A DNA stretch of 64,000 nt from Mycolicibacterium malmesburyense (lineage in GTDB: Bacteria > Actinomycetota > Actinomycetes > Mycobacteriales > Mycobacteriaceae). A model generated the notes under the pieces. That model did no database searches. It was not told the origin of the DNA and was given only the letters and a program-made list of their open reading frames with translations. Below are positions 19,684 to 30,310 of the stretch, piece after piece. A program made the position numbers and the translations under genes. Location of the stretch: positions 62,001-126,000 of the forward strand of contig NZ_CVTB01000280.1 of NCBI RefSeq assembly GCF_001050015.1, written 5' to 3'. Each line of letters starts with the position of its first letter. Positions within the stretch are counted from its first letter, which is position 1.

Positions 19684-20345
19684 CGGCTTTTCAGCGCGGG
19701 CCGCAGCGCCGACGCGGTGACGGCGAGGTTCATCTCGGGTAGCGCGGTCGGGGATTCGTCGACCCAGCTTCCGAGCGCGATCTCACCGGCGCGCGCGTGC
19801 ACCCACCGCCACCCACGGTCGTTGAGGCTCAGCAGCGCGCCCAGGCCGTCGATCGCGTGCAGCAGCGAGATGATCGCCGCCGTGGACGCCGTCGGCGCGG
19901 TGCGATCGAACAGCGCCGACAGCAGCGCCGAACGGGCCTGCCCGGCGCGGTTGCGGTCGGTCAGCGGCCAGGCGAAGTGGCCGAACCGCTTGTCCGGCAA
20001 CGGAACACGCCGGATCTGTCCGGTCCGCTCCAGATGAAGGACAATCTCAGTTTCGGTGTGCTTGGCCAGTCGCTTGATCGCTGTCCGCGGTCGTAACGGA
20101 CGGCGCTGCAACAGCTGGAACGCCGGCTCGGCGAGCGGATCCGGCGCGCCTGGAACCGACAGCGCGATCAGGCGGCCCGCTTCGACCGCCTCACCGTCCA
20201 CCGACGGCCGGACCCGGCACGCCAGCGCCAGGTCGAGGAGAACCGCGGCGGCAAGCACCCGCTCGCGGCGCGCCCGATCAAGAACCGGTTGCGCGGAAGC
20301 GTTGTCGAGCAGCAGCAGGAACAGGTCCTCGGCGATCTGCGCCAT
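19680..20345 (-). CDS. GPP34 (GOLPH3-like) family phosphoprotein
   Basis: The 221-aa mostly helical protein begins 'MAQIAEDLFLLLLDN', the diagnostic start of the GPP34 family (PF05719). In eukaryotes this family binds phosphatidylinositol-4-phosphate at the Golgi; in actinobacteria it is a stand-alone cytosolic protein of unknown role. Later segments ('GRLIALSVPG', 'PDKRFGHFAWPL', 'ISLLHAIDGLGALL') fit the family. It is convergent with metB, with a 4-bp overlap of stop codons, and lies just downstream of greA on the same strand. Confidence 0.8.
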   Translation of the reverse strand: MAQIAEDLFLLLLDNASAQPVLDRARRERVLAAAVLLDLALACRVRPSVDGEAVEAGRLIALSVPGAPDPLAEPAFQLLQRRPLRPRTAIKRLAKHTETEIVLHLERTGQIRRVPLPDKRFGHFAWPLTDRNRAGQARSALLSALFDRTAPTASTAAIISLLHAIDGLGALLSLNDRGWRWVHARAGEIALGSWVDESPTALPEMNLAVTASALRPALKSR

Positions 20346-20394
20346 GAGCGGATGCTAAACCGCACCCCGCCCGGACTCGAACTCCGGCAGCGGC

Positions 20395-20889
20395 TCAGGC
20401 GTGGTACGGCTCGGCCTCGAGCAGCTTCACCTTGACCGTGCTGCCGCTGGGCACCGTGTAGGTGCGCACGTCGCCGACCTTGGCATCGATGAGCGCCTCG
20501 CCCAGCGGTGACTTCGGCGAGTACACCTCGAGCTTGCCGTCGCTGATGCCCTCCTGGCGGGTCGCGATCAGGAACGTCTCGGTGTCGTTCTCGTCGTCGC
20601 CGTACTGCACCTTGACCACCGAACCGGGCAGCGCGACGCCGGACTGTTTGGGCGCCTCGCCGACCTTGGCGTTGTTCAGCAGTTCCTGCAGCTGACGAAT
20701 CCGGGCCTCCTGCTGGCCCTGCTCCTCGCGGGCGGCGTGGTATCCGCCGTTCTCGCGGAGGTCGCCCTCTTCGCGGCGGTCGTTGATCTCGGCGGCGATG
20801 ACGGGCCGATTGGCGATCAGCTGGTCGAGCTCCGCCTTCAAGCGGTCGTATGCCTCCTGCGTCAGCCAGGTGACCTGCGTATCGGTCAT
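20395..20889 (-). CDS. greA: Transcription elongation factor GreA
   Basis: The 164-aa protein has an N-terminal antiparallel coiled coil, including '[20 protein letters not shown]' with the acidic tip residues that enter the RNA polymerase secondary channel, and a C-terminal FKBP-like domain ending '[17 protein letters not shown]'. It stimulates cleavage of backtracked transcripts. The length equals that of mycobacterial GreA. ATG 20889 was chosen over the open frame to 21024. The long upstream spacer holds a nested hairpin, so the mRNA probably has a structured leader. Confidence 0.93.
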   Translation of the reverse strand: MTDTQVTWLTQEAYDRLKAELDQLIANRPVIAAEINDRREEGDLRENGGYHAAREEQGQQEARIRQLQELLNNAKVGEAPKQSGVALPGSVVKVQYGDDENDTETFLIATRQEGISDGKLEVYSPKSPLGEALIDAKVGDVRTYTVPSGSTVKVKLLEAEPYHA

Positions 20890-20976
20890 GTCGTCGCGCT
20901 CCTGTCCATCTAGGTCGTGCGTGTTCTCGCGCTCTTCTGGCGTAAGAAGTCTGGTGGTACGGCGCCGGAGCTTGAC

Positions 20977-21029
20977 GTGTATTGCCGCGGTCAGCGTGCT
21001 CGAGCACAGCACCAAATGCAGCAATACAC
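20977..21029 (-). promoter_or_regulatory. Nested inverted repeats in the greA 5' leader
   Basis: Outer arms GTGTATTGC (20977-20985) and GCAATACAC (21021-21029) enclose a 12-bp perfect palindrome GTGCTCGAGCAC (20996-21007). On the minus strand a TACCAT hexamer (complement of 21059-21064) could be the -10, which would place this structure inside a 5' UTR of about 160 nt. It may regulate greA transcription or translation, or the inner palindrome may be an operator. Confidence 0.45.
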
Positions 21030-21134
21030 GGCTCCAGCAGGAACCGTGTACTCGACCATGGTAGCACCGAACGGTCGGCCGATTTTCACAAATTCGCAGT
21101 TCGCCGTTTGCTGGGACGACGAATCGGGCTGATC

Positions 21135-21554
21135 TCAGGGGGCCACGAGATACGACGGCACATCGGTGCCACAGCCGTAGATATCGCCGATGACGGGCTG
21201 TCGGGTGGCCGTGACGGGGGCCGTCACTTGGACGGTCTGCTGCGTCGACGGCGGCACCAGGATCTCCCGGCGGCCCGTCTCGGCGCCGTCGATGGAACGT
21301 GCCCGCACGATGCAGACGACCGGTTGAGACGGGTCTTGGCGCGTGACGCTGATGGTCACCGAGACCGTTTGGTCGTCCACCAGCTCGTATGCGCTCAGCT
21401 CGCCCGTGACGGGCTCGTTTCCGAACCGCCCGAACGCGACGACGGCGATCGCCACGCCCACGCCGAGCGCGAGCAGCGTGGCGGCGACGACGATCCAGCG
21501 GCGGCCACCGGAGCGCCGCCGGGTGCCATAGCGTGCGGCGGGGCGATCGATCAT
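21135..21554 (-). CDS. DUF4307 membrane protein (Rv1081c-like)
   Basis: The 139-aa protein has a basic N-terminus ('[12 protein letters not shown]'), one membrane helix ('[22 protein letters not shown]') and an extracytoplasmic beta-rich domain with two Cys (in 'VVCIVRA' and 'IYGCGTD') that could pair in a disulfide. This is the DUF4307 architecture found next to mca in mycobacteria. It is divergent from mca. No function is known; envelope location is a safe inference. Confidence 0.8.
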   Translation of the reverse strand: MIDRPAARYGTRRRSGGRRWIVVAATLLALGVGVAIAVVAFGRFGNEPVTGELSAYELVDDQTVSVTISVTRQDPSQPVVCIVRARSIDGAETGRREILVPPSTQQTVQVTAPVTATRQPVIGDIYGCGTDVPSYLVAP

Positions 21555-21694
21555 CTAGTTTTCTATGCCCGTCGGTCGGATAGATCTACAGAACTGGAAC
21601 TATAGGGACTACTGAAAAGTCTGTTCGGGTTGATATCACCGAGACGACTGGTCGCGAAGGTCGCGAAGATTCGCGAAGAGTGAGGCAGAGCAGG

Positions 21695-22564
21695 TTGAGC
21701 GAGCTGCGGTTGATAGCGGTCCACGCCCACCCGGACGACGAGTCCAGCAAGGGCGCCGCCACGATGGCCCGGTACGTGGACGAGGGCGTCCGCGTCCTCG
21801 TGGTGACGCTCACCGGCGGCGAACGCGGCGACATCCTCAACCCGGCCATGGACCTGCCCGAGGTGCACGGCCGGATGTCCGAGATCCGCCGCGACGAGAT
21901 GGCCAAGGCCGCCGAGATCCTCGGCGTCGAGCATCACTGGCTCGGCTTCGTCGACTCCGGCCTGCCCGAGGGCGACCCACCGCCGCCGCTGCCCGACGGC
22001 TGCCTGGGCGTGGTGCCGCTCGAGCAGCCGACCGAGGCGCTGGTGCGCGTCGTGCGCGAGTTCCGGCCACACGTGATGACCACCTACGACGAGAACGGCG
22101 GCTACCCGCATCCGGATCACATTCGGTGCCATCAGGTGTCGATGGCGGCCTACGAGGCCGCCGGCGACTACCGCCTGTTCCCCAACGCCGGTGAGCCGTG
22201 GAACGTCCACAAGCTGTACTACACCCACGGATTCCTGCGGCAGCGCATGCAGCTGCTGCAGGACGAGTTCGCCAAGCACGGCGAGGTCGGCCCGTTCGAG
22301 AAGTGGCTCAAGCACTGGGATCCCGACCACGACATCTTCGCCAAGCGGGTGACGACGCGCGTCGAGTGCGCCAAGTACTTCGCCGTGCGTGACGACGCGT
22401 TGCGCGCGCATGCCACCCAGATCGACCCCAACGGGGACTTCTTCCGCGCCCCGATCGAGTGGCAGCAACGGTTGTGGTCCACCGAGGAGTTCGAGCTGGC
22501 CCGCGCCCGGGTGCCCGTGACACTGCCCGAGGACGACCTGTTCGCCGGGATCGAGGACCGATGA
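21695..22564 (+). CDS. mca: Mycothiol S-conjugate amidase Mca
   Basis: The 289-aa protein is a PIG-L/LmbE-type zinc amidase: 'HAHPDDES' (10-17) and '[10 protein letters not shown]' supply zinc ligands and the catalytic Asp. Mca cleaves mycothiol S-conjugates to a mercapturic acid and GlcN-Ins, detoxifying electrophiles and antibiotics. TTG 21695 gives the family start '[15 protein letters not shown]'; a GTG at 21680 is in frame. Short 'TCGCGAAG' repeats lie at 21652-21678 upstream. The stop overlaps the next gene by 4 bp (ATGA), so mca heads a coupled operon of three genes. Confidence 0.9.
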   Translation: MSELRLIAVHAHPDDESSKGAATMARYVDEGVRVLVVTLTGGERGDILNPAMDLPEVHGRMSEIRRDEMAKAAEILGVEHHWLGFVDSGLPEGDPPPPLPDGCLGVVPLEQPTEALVRVVREFRPHVMTTYDENGGYPHPDHIRCHQVSMAAYEAAGDYRLFPNAGEPWNVHKLYYTHGFLRQRMQLLQDEFAKHGEVGPFEKWLKHWDPDHDIFAKRVTTRVECAKYFAVRDDALRAHATQIDPNGDFFRAPIEWQQRLWSTEEFELARARVPVTLPEDDLFAGIEDR

Positions 22565-22828
22565 ATCTCCTGCTCGCCGTCGACCTGCTGGCCCAGGACC
22601 CGCCCAGGAACACCGGGCCCGACTTCGGCAAGGCCAGCCCGCTGGGCCTGCTGATCGTGGTGCTGCTGCTGATCGGCACGTTCCTGCTGGTCCGGTCGAT
22701 GAACCGGCAGCTGAAGAAGGTGCCGAAGTCGTTCGACACACAGGACGCGCAGCCGGAGCGCACCGCCGAGTCGCCCGATGATCCCGAGGCGCCCGCCGAA
22801 TCCGACGCGCCGCCCGACGGGACGAAAC

Positions 22829-22845
<17 letters not shown>
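22561..22845 (+). CDS. Small single-pass membrane protein (Rv1083-like)
   Basis: The 94-aa protein has a short N-terminal hydrophobic stretch, one clear membrane helix ('[18 protein letters not shown]'), then a basic stretch '[14 protein letters not shown]' and a long acidic, proline-rich cytoplasmic tail. ATG 22561 overlaps the mca stop, and the 3' end overlaps the start of the thioredoxin-domain gene, so all three are coupled. Its conservation between mca and the YyaL-like gene suggests a linked role, but none is known. Confidence 0.8.
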
Positions 22846-24841
<1,996 letters not shown>

Positions 24842-24851
24842 CGTTCGGCGC

Positions 24852-25223
24852 ATGCCGACGCCGGAAGACAACGCCAAGACCGTCACCCGCTACCTCGAAC
24901 TGGCCGCCCAGGGCAAGGCCGACGACGTCGTCGAGCTCTACGCCGACGACGCCACCGTCGAGGATCCGGTCGGCGGCGAGGTGCACATCGGCCGCAAGGC
25001 GATCCGCGGCTTTTACGATGCGCTACCCACGATGGGCGCCCAGGCCGACGTCGTCACGCTGCGGGCGCTGGGAAACGAGGTGGCGTTCTTCTGGGCGCTG
25101 ACCATCGACCTCGGCGGCAACAAGATGCGCATCGAGATCATCAGCGTGATGACCTTCAACGAGGAGGGCAAGATCGCGTCGATGAAGGCCTACTGGACCC
25201 CGGAGAACGTCACCCAGCTCTGA
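24852..25223 (+). CDS. Ketosteroid-isomerase-like NTF2-fold protein
   Basis: The 123-aa protein aligns almost gaplessly over its first half with bacterial steroid delta-isomerase: 'DDATVEDPVG' is shared, and Tyr14 and Asp38 fall at the same numbers as in the Comamonas enzyme. The third catalytic residue, Asp99 there, appears to be Ser here ('IISVMTFN'). The protein could isomerise 5-ene-3-ketosteroids, act on another enolisable substrate, or only bind. It has its own putative -10 and converges on the hemolysin III gene across a hairpin. It is absent from my recollection of this locus in M. tuberculosis. Confidence 0.75.
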   Translation: MPTPEDNAKTVTRYLELAAQGKADDVVELYADDATVEDPVGGEVHIGRKAIRGFYDALPTMGAQADVVTLRALGNEVAFFWALTIDLGGNKMRIEIISVMTFNEEGKIASMKAYWTPENVTQL

Positions 25224-25276
25224 GTGATTTCGGTGCGCTACCTATCGCTCAACGATCGGTAGTGCACCCAAGTCGC
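25224..25276. repeat. Long imperfect hairpin at a convergent junction
   Basis: Arms 25224-25247 and 25253-25276 pair over most of 24 bp with a few mismatches and G-U pairs around a 5-nt loop (CTCAA). It fills the entire gap between the two convergent stop codons and lacks a T-tract. It probably ends or protects both transcripts. Confidence 0.65.
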
Positions 25277-26016
25277 TAGAAGACGGCGAACCACATCGCG
25301 ATGTAGTGGCAGATCGCCGCCACCGCGGTGCACGCGTGGAAGAACTCGTGGTGGCCGAACACCGTCGGCCAAGGATTGGGCCACTTGAGCGCGTAGAGCA
25401 CGCCGCCGATGCTGTACAGCCCGCCGCCGACGATCAGCAGCACCAGCGCGGCCACCCCCGCACCGTGGGTGATCGGCCCGACGAACCACGCCGCCACCCA
25501 GCCGAGCAGGATGTAGAGCGGCACGCCCACCCAACGCGGCGCCGACGGCCAGAAGCACTTGAGCAACACGCCCGCGATCGCCCCGCCCCAGACGATCCAG
25601 AACAGCACCATGCCGTCGTTCTGCGGCAGCGCCAACAGGGCGAACGGCGTGTAGCTGCCCGCGATGAACACGAAGATCATCGAGTGGTCGAGGCGCTTCA
25701 TCCACTTGCGCGCGGTCGGAGACTTCCAGTTGACCCGGTGATAGGCCCCGCTGACGCTGAACATCGCCACGATGGTGAGCGTGTAGATCAGGGTCGCGAT
25801 CCCAGCGCGCGTGGACTGCACCGACCAGGAGACCGAGACCAGCGTGGCTCCGCAGATGGCGGCGATCACCGCCGCGTAGACGTGGATCCAGCCTCGGGCG
25901 CGCGGCTTGTTGATGAAATTGGCGACACCGTCGACGACGGCTTCCGGGAAGTCTTCCGGCCTGTTCTGCGGCTCGCGCGACTTGTCGGAATCGGTGGCGT
26001 CGATGGATCGGGTCAT
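25276..26016 (-). CDS. Hemolysin III/YqfA-type (PAQR) membrane protein (Rv1085c-like)
   Basis: The 246-aa protein has a charged cytoplasmic N-terminus and seven hydrophobic helices with the PAQR/hemolysin III motifs: 'SGAYHRV' after helix 3, '[18 protein letters not shown]', and the C-terminal '[18 protein letters not shown]', whose His residues are metal-ligand candidates. ATG 26016 is preceded by GGAGG on the minus strand, better than the open frame up to 26097. Bacterial members are membrane homeostasis proteins and hemolysis is not proven. Divergent from the Z-FPP synthase. Confidence 0.88.
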   Translation of the reverse strand: MTRSIDATDSDKSREPQNRPEDFPEAVVDGVANFINKPRARGWIHVYAAVIAAICGATLVSVSWSVQSTRAGIATLIYTLTIVAMFSVSGAYHRVNWKSPTARKWMKRLDHSMIFVFIAGSYTPFALLALPQNDGMVLFWIVWGGAIAGVLLKCFWPSAPRWVGVPLYILLGWVAAWFVGPITHGAGVAALVLLIVGGGLYSIGGVLYALKWPNPWPTVFGHHEFFHACTAVAAICHYIAMWFAVF

Positions 26017-26057
26017 GTCACCTCCACTAATGCCATGGGGGTTATCGAACCTCACAG

Positions 26058-26063
26058 TAGTCT
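26058..26063 (+). promoter_or_regulatory. -10 hexamer for the leaderless Z-FPP synthase gene
   Basis: TAGTCT matches TANNNT and ends 8 nt before GTG 26072, which has no ribosome site. Confidence 0.5.
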
Positions 26064-26071
26064 GGATCTTC

Positions 26072-26863
26072 GTGGAGCTCATTCCCCCGCGCCTCAAAGA
26101 GCCGGCCTACCGGCTGTACGAGTTGCGGCTTCGCCAGGAGCTGGCGCGGGCCAAATCCCAACTGCCGCGCCATATTGCCGTTTTGTGCGACGGCAATCGC
26201 CGATGGGCGCGTGACCTTGGCCACGACGACGTCAGCGTCGGATACCGGATGGGTGCCCGCAAGATCGCCGAGATGCTGCGCTGGTGCCAGGAGATCGGCA
26301 TCGAGATGGCCACGGTGTACCTGCTGTCGACGGAGAACCTGCAGCGCGCCCCCGACGAGTTGTCCCAGCTGATCGAGATCATCACCGACGTCGTCGAGGA
26401 GATCTGCGCGCCGGCCAACCATTGGAGCGTGCGCACGGTCGGCGATCTGGAGCTGATCGGCGAGGAGCCCGCGCGCCGGCTGCGCGACGCCGTCGGGTCG
26501 ACCGACGCGGGGCCGGGCTCCTTCCACGTCAACCTCGCCGTCGGTTACGGCGGGCGCCAGGAGATCGTCGACGCCGTGCGCCAACTGCTGTCCAAGGAGC
26601 TCGCCAACGGCAGCACCGGCGAACAGCTGATCGAGGCGGTCACCATCGACGCGATCTCGGAGAACCTCTACACCTCGGGACAACCGGACCCCGACCTGGT
26701 CATCCGCACGTCGGGGGAGCAGCGGCTCTCGGGCTTCCTGCTGTGGCAGAGCGCGTATTCGGAGATGTGGTTCACCGAGGCGTACTGGCCCGCGTTCCGG
26801 CGGGTCGACTTCCTGCGCGCCCTGCGCGATTACACCGGCCGTCATCGCCGGTACGGAATGTGA
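26072..26863 (+). CDS. (2Z,6E)-farnesyl diphosphate synthase (Rv1086-like, UppS family)
   Basis: The 263-aa cis-prenyltransferase has the catalytic 'CDGNRRWAR' (Asp40), '[10 protein letters not shown]' and the C-terminal '[14 protein letters not shown]' and 'WFTEAYWP' motifs. In mycobacteria this shorter enzyme adds one isopentenyl unit to geranyl diphosphate to make omega,E,Z-farnesyl diphosphate. A second enzyme elongates that product to decaprenyl phosphate, the carrier for arabinogalactan and LAM synthesis. GTG 26072 gives the family start '[11 protein letters not shown]'; the open frame begins further upstream. Probably leaderless. Confidence 0.92.
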   Translation: MELIPPRLKEPAYRLYELRLRQELARAKSQLPRHIAVLCDGNRRWARDLGHDDVSVGYRMGARKIAEMLRWCQEIGIEMATVYLLSTENLQRAPDELSQLIEIITDVVEEICAPANHWSVRTVGDLELIGEEPARRLRDAVGSTDAGPGSFHVNLAVGYGGRQEIVDAVRQLLSKELANGSTGEQLIEAVTIDAISENLYTSGQPDPDLVIRTSGEQRLSGFLLWQSAYSEMWFTEAYWPAFRRVDFLRALRDYTGRHRRYGM

Positions 26864-26878
26864 TGCCACACTGAGAAC

Positions 26879-28237
26879 ATGGCTGCGCTGTCGGCGGTGG
26901 TCTTCGCGCTGAGCTGGTGGTTGGGGCTCTATCTGGTGGCCCGCGACCCGCGCAAACCCGTGCTGGTGCTGGCCGCGATCGGGTTGACGAGCTTCGCGGC
27001 GGTCGTCGCGCTGGACGCGGTCCGCACCGTCAGCGGCGCCGACGCGCTCGGTCGCATCGAGGTCTACCTCGTCGCCGTTCCGGGCATCGCGTGGTTCGCG
27101 GTGCTCCTCGAGCTGTCCCGGCCGCGCGACACCTGGCGCGGCCGCGCCGGGGAGCTCGGGTTGATCGCGGTGGTCGCCGCTGCGGCGTTCGTCGGCGCCG
27201 CGATGGCCGGAAGCGTCGACGGCCCGCTGCGGCCCGGTCACTGGGTGATGTTCGCGGCGGTCTCGCTGTCGTCGCTCGGGGCCCTGGTGAACGCGGTGGT
27301 GCGCCGCTCGCAGCCGCGCCCGGTGGTCGGGTTCGTGGTGATCGCCACGCTGTTCTTCGCGTTGAGCAACGCGATCCTGGTGATCCCGCTCGGCCTGGTG
27401 CCGAGCTGGCTTGCGTTGGCCGCGACGGGCTTCGACGTGGCGCTGCTCGGCGTGGCGGTCGCGATCGGAGACGCGTTCGACGAGGGGCAGGCGTTGCGCG
27501 CCGACATGCTGCGCTCGTTCGCGGCGACGACGGTGGTGGCGGTGCTGTTCGGCGGGCAGGCCCTGGTCGGGCTGGCCGTCACCGGCCACGACACCGCGCT
27601 GACCGTTCTGTTGTTCACCAGCCTGGCGATCGCGATCGCGATCAACGTGCTCGCCGACCCGTTGGCCGGCGCGCTGGACCGGTTGGCGTTCTCGCGGTCG
27701 CCGACGCTGCGCGCCGACCGCGCCGCGCTGCGCAGCACCGAGGCGGCGTTGCCGCTGCGCAAGGACAGTCCGCTCGACGGTGTCGACGAGGAGACGTTCG
27801 CCCGCCTCACCCGCCGCGCGCTCGGCCACTACGGCGACCTCTCCAAGCTGATCGCCAGCCCGCTCAACCGATTGCCGATCATCGACGAGCGACTGGCGGC
27901 GCGCGGGGCACCCGATCAGCCTTTGGAGCGCGCGACCGAACTCAAGGCGCTGCTGGCCGACCGCATCGCCCGGCTCAAACCCCGCGACGGCGGCGAGTTC
28001 GGCACCACCGAGGAATGGCGACACTACAACTCGCTGTATTTCCCGTACGTCGTCGGGGTGCGGGCCTACGCGCAGAACGCCACGGCCGCCGGGCTCGATC
28101 CGGTGGCCCGCCAGGCCTGGCAGTGGTTCGTCACCGAGGTGCCACAGCGGTCGCTGCACAACTGGCAGAACGCCGCCGCCCGGCTGATCGCCGCCGATCT
28201 GCGCGGCAACCTGGTGGCCGCGCAGACCGACGCCTGA
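26879..28237 (+). CDS. Seven-helix membrane protein with large C-terminal cytosolic domain, unknown function
   Basis: The 452-aa protein has about seven hydrophobic helices in the first 260 residues (for example 'VVFALSWWLGLYLV' and 'LIAVVAAAAFVGAAMAG'), then a soluble region of about 190 residues. That region contains 'FARLTRRALGHYGDLSKLIASPL' and 'WRHYNSLYFPYVVGVR', reminiscent of a DNA-binding or receiver-output helix but not recognised. The N-terminal layout resembles histidine-kinase or diguanylate sensor modules with 7TM. A CACACT hexamer ends 6 nt before ATG 26879. No kinase motif is seen. It appears inserted between uppS and coaA. Confidence 0.75.
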   Translation: MAALSAVVFALSWWLGLYLVARDPRKPVLVLAAIGLTSFAAVVALDAVRTVSGADALGRIEVYLVAVPGIAWFAVLLELSRPRDTWRGRAGELGLIAVVAAAAFVGAAMAGSVDGPLRPGHWVMFAAVSLSSLGALVNAVVRRSQPRPVVGFVVIATLFFALSNAILVIPLGLVPSWLALAATGFDVALLGVAVAIGDAFDEGQALRADMLRSFAATTVVAVLFGGQALVGLAVTGHDTALTVLLFTSLAIAIAINVLADPLAGALDRLAFSRSPTLRADRAALRSTEAALPLRKDSPLDGVDEETFARLTRRALGHYGDLSKLIASPLNRLPIIDERLAARGAPDQPLERATELKALLADRIARLKPRDGGEFGTTEEWRHYNSLYFPYVVGVRAYAQNATAAGLDPVARQAWQWFVTEVPQRSLHNWQNAAARLIAADLRGNLVAAQTDA

Positions 28238-28260
28238 GATCCCCCGAACCTGGGCGCGAC

Positions 28261-28309
28261 CGCTCACTCTTGTACACCTCGAGGGCCCCGAACCGTACAA
28301 GGATGAGCG
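28261..28309. repeat. Hairpin with GCGCTCATCCTTGTAC-type arms
   Basis: Arms 28261-28275 (CGCTCACTCTTGTAC) and 28295-28309 (complement of CGCTCATCCTTGTAC) differ at two positions around a 19-nt spacer. It follows the 452-aa membrane gene and could terminate or protect that transcript. The right arm ends in ATGAGCGCTCGCG, the same 13-mer found three times at 47320-47420. Confidence 0.65.
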
Positions 28310-28406
28310 CTCGCGGTGGTGGGGGCTGGCCCTCTGACCTGCGGCTGGCAGTAGCTGGCAGCGGTATGCGTCGATCTGGCAGCGACATCCGAGCAGTGTC
28401 GGTGCC

Positions 28407-28826
28407 ATGACCACTGCAACCCGCCAGGTCCGTGACACCGCCGCCGACGGCGGGACCGACTCCCTCCTGCGTTTCGCACTGCGTGCCGACGCGACCCTGT
28501 GCGGGGGCCTCGGCCTGATCGTCGTGATGGCCGCCGACCCGCTCTCGCGTGTGAGCGGGCTGTCGGCCACCAGCGAGTGGATCGCAGGCGCCGCGCTCGT
28601 CGGCTACGGGCTCGCGCTGTTCCTGGCCGCCGGGGCGCCCGACGTCCGGCGCGTCGGCGTCAGTGTGCTCGCCGGCAACATCGCGTTCGCCGTCCTCGTA
28701 AGCGCGGTGCTCGTGGCCGGCGTGCTGCCGCTGACCGAGTTCGGCGTCGCGGGCATCGTCGCGTTCACCGTCGTCACCGTCGCGTTCGCCTGCGCCCAGT
28801 ACCTCGGGATCCGTCGCCTGACGTGA
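28407..28826 (+). CDS. Small four-helix membrane protein, paralog 1
   Basis: The 139-aa protein has a polar N-terminus and then four hydrophobic helices ('LCGGLGLIVVMAADPL', 'WIAGAALVGYGLALFLAAGA', 'VSVLAGNIAFAVLVSAVLVAG', 'VAGIVAFTVVTVAFACAQYLG'). It shares the 'DSLLRFALRADA' opening and overall layout with the gene at 28921, so the two form a tandem duplicate pair. A CAGTGT hexamer ends 7 nt before ATG 28407. The family looks like the small 4TM proteins of mycobacteria annotated only as hypothetical. No function is assigned. Confidence 0.75.
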   Translation: MTTATRQVRDTAADGGTDSLLRFALRADATLCGGLGLIVVMAADPLSRVSGLSATSEWIAGAALVGYGLALFLAAGAPDVRRVGVSVLAGNIAFAVLVSAVLVAGVLPLTEFGVAGIVAFTVVTVAFACAQYLGIRRLT

Positions 28827-28920
28827 TCCCCGCATGACTGGTCCGGAGCCGCCGTCGTCAGAGGTTGCGGCGTCGGCTCCGGAACGGTCCTGTCACCCCC
28901 ACCAGAAAGGAATCCCCGCC

Positions 28921-29328
28921 ATGACCGCACTCTCCGTCCGCCTGAACGAATCGACCGATGCTCTGCTGCGCTTCGCGATGCGCGCCGACGCGATCCTCAC
29001 GGGTTTGGCCGGCATCGCGGCCGTACCCCTCGCCGGCTGGCTGGCCGAGACGTCGGGCACCACGATCGCCTTCGAGTACGCGATGGCGGCGTTCTTCATC
29101 GCCTACGGCCTGGTCGTGTTGGGCCTGGCGGCGCTGCCGTCACTGAAGACGGCGGGCATGGCGGTGATCGTCACCAACGTGCTCTACGCCGTGGCCGCGG
29201 TGGTGCTCGTGCTGTCGAATGTCTTCCCGCTCACCACGATCGGCGTGGCGCTGACGCTCGCGACGGGCGTGTACACGCTGGCGTTCGCCGAGTTGCAGTA
29301 CCAGGGCTGGCGCCGGGTCAACCGGTAG
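28921..29328 (+). CDS. Small four-helix membrane protein, paralog 2
   Basis: The 135-aa protein begins 'MTALSVRLNESTDALLRFAMRADA' in parts and has four hydrophobic helices, closely matching the layout of the upstream gene at 28407. ATG 28921 follows AGAAAGGAA at 28908-28916, a usable ribosome site, unlike its probably leaderless neighbour. The pair sits between the 452-aa membrane protein and coaA and is not part of the backbone shared with M. tuberculosis, as far as I recall. Convergent with coaA, 4 bp between stops. Confidence 0.75.
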   Translation: MTALSVRLNESTDALLRFAMRADAILTGLAGIAAVPLAGWLAETSGTTIAFEYAMAAFFIAYGLVVLGLAALPSLKTAGMAVIVTNVLYAVAAVVLVLSNVFPLTTIGVALTLATGVYTLAFAELQYQGWRRVNR

Positions 29329-29332
29329 CGGG

Positions 29333-30280
29333 CTACAGCTTGCGCAGGCGCAGACGGTTGATCGAATGGTCGGCGTCCTTGCGCAGCACCAGGGTCGCCC
29401 GCGGCCTCGTCGGCAGGATGTTCTCGATCAGGTTGGGCCGGTTGATCGAATGCCAGATGTCGCGGGCGGCCATCACGGCCTGCTCGTCGGTGAGCGTGGC
29501 GTAGTGATGGAAGTGCGAAGCCGGGTCGGCGAACGCCGTCGTGCGCAGGCCGAGGAACCGGTCGATGTACCAATGTTCGATGTCGTCGATGCGCGCGTCG
29601 ACGTAGACCGAGAAGTCGAACAGGTCGGACACCATCAACGTCGGCCCGGTCTGCAAGACGTTGAGGCCCTCGAGGATCAGGATGTCCGGATGCCGGACGA
29701 ACTGCTTCTCGCTGGGCACGATGTCGTAGAGCAGGTGTGAGTACACCGGCGCACACGCGTACTCGGCGCCCGACTTGACCGTCGTCACGAACCGCATCAG
29801 CGCCCGACGGTCGTAGCTCTCGGGAAAGCCCTTGCGGCCCATCAGGTTCCGGCGGACCAGCTCGGCGTTGGGGTAGAGGAAGCCGTCGGTCGTCACCAGG
29901 TCGACGCGGGGGTGATGCTCCCAGCGCGCCAGAAGTGCCTGCAGCACACGGGCGGTCGTGGACTTGCCGACCGCGACGCTGCCCGCGACGCCGATCACGA
30001 ACGGCACGGGCCGGTCGGGCTGCGACTCGCTCTCGGAGTCGCCGCCCAGGAACTCGGCGGTGGTCGCGAACAACCGCTGACGGGCCGCGACCTGCAGGTG
30101 GATCAGCCGGGCCAGCGGCAGGTACACCTCTTCGACCTCCAGCAGGTCGATCTTCTCGCCGATACCGCGCAGCTTGGTCAGTTCGTCTTCGGTGAGTTTG
30201 AGCGGGGTCGACATACGCAGGTTCCGCCACTGACTCCGGTCGAACTCCACATATGGGCTGGGTTCACTCAGCCGCGCCAT
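29333..30280 (-). CDS. coaA: Pantothenate kinase CoaA
   Basis: The 315-aa type I pantothenate kinase has the P-loop 'GSVAVGKST' (100-108) and '[12 protein letters not shown]', and catalyses the first step of coenzyme A synthesis. ATG 30280 gives '[13 protein letters not shown]', the mycobacterial CoaA start. It is divergent from the DUF885 protein with only 30 bp between start codons, and hexamers on both strands (AAGACT for this gene, TACGGT for the other) sit 6-7 nt before each start. Both transcripts would therefore be leaderless and their -10 boxes only a few bases apart. Confidence 0.93.
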   Translation of the reverse strand: MARLSEPSPYVEFDRSQWRNLRMSTPLKLTEDELTKLRGIGEKIDLLEVEEVYLPLARLIHLQVAARQRLFATTAEFLGGDSESESQPDRPVPFVIGVAGSVAVGKSTTARVLQALLARWEHHPRVDLVTTDGFLYPNAELVRRNLMGRKGFPESYDRRALMRFVTTVKSGAEYACAPVYSHLLYDIVPSEKQFVRHPDILILEGLNVLQTGPTLMVSDLFDFSVYVDARIDDIEHWYIDRFLGLRTTAFADPASHFHHYATLTDEQAVMAARDIWHSINRPNLIENILPTRPRATLVLRKDADHSINRLRLRKL

Positions 30281-30297
30281 GCGCCCAGTCTTGCATT

Positions 30298-30303
30298 TAC
30301 GGT
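30298..30303 (+). promoter_or_regulatory. -10 hexamer, leaderless DUF885 gene
   Basis: TACGGT ends 7 nt before ATG 30311. The divergent coaA -10 (complement of 30287-30292) lies 5 bp away, so RNA polymerase cannot occupy both promoters at once. Confidence 0.45.
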
Positions 30304-30310
30304 TGAGAAC

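Noticed and set aside
26042..28570. 842-codon minus-strand open frame
   Set aside because: Antisense to Z-FPP synthase and the 452-aa membrane protein; composition is typical of high-GC shadow frames.
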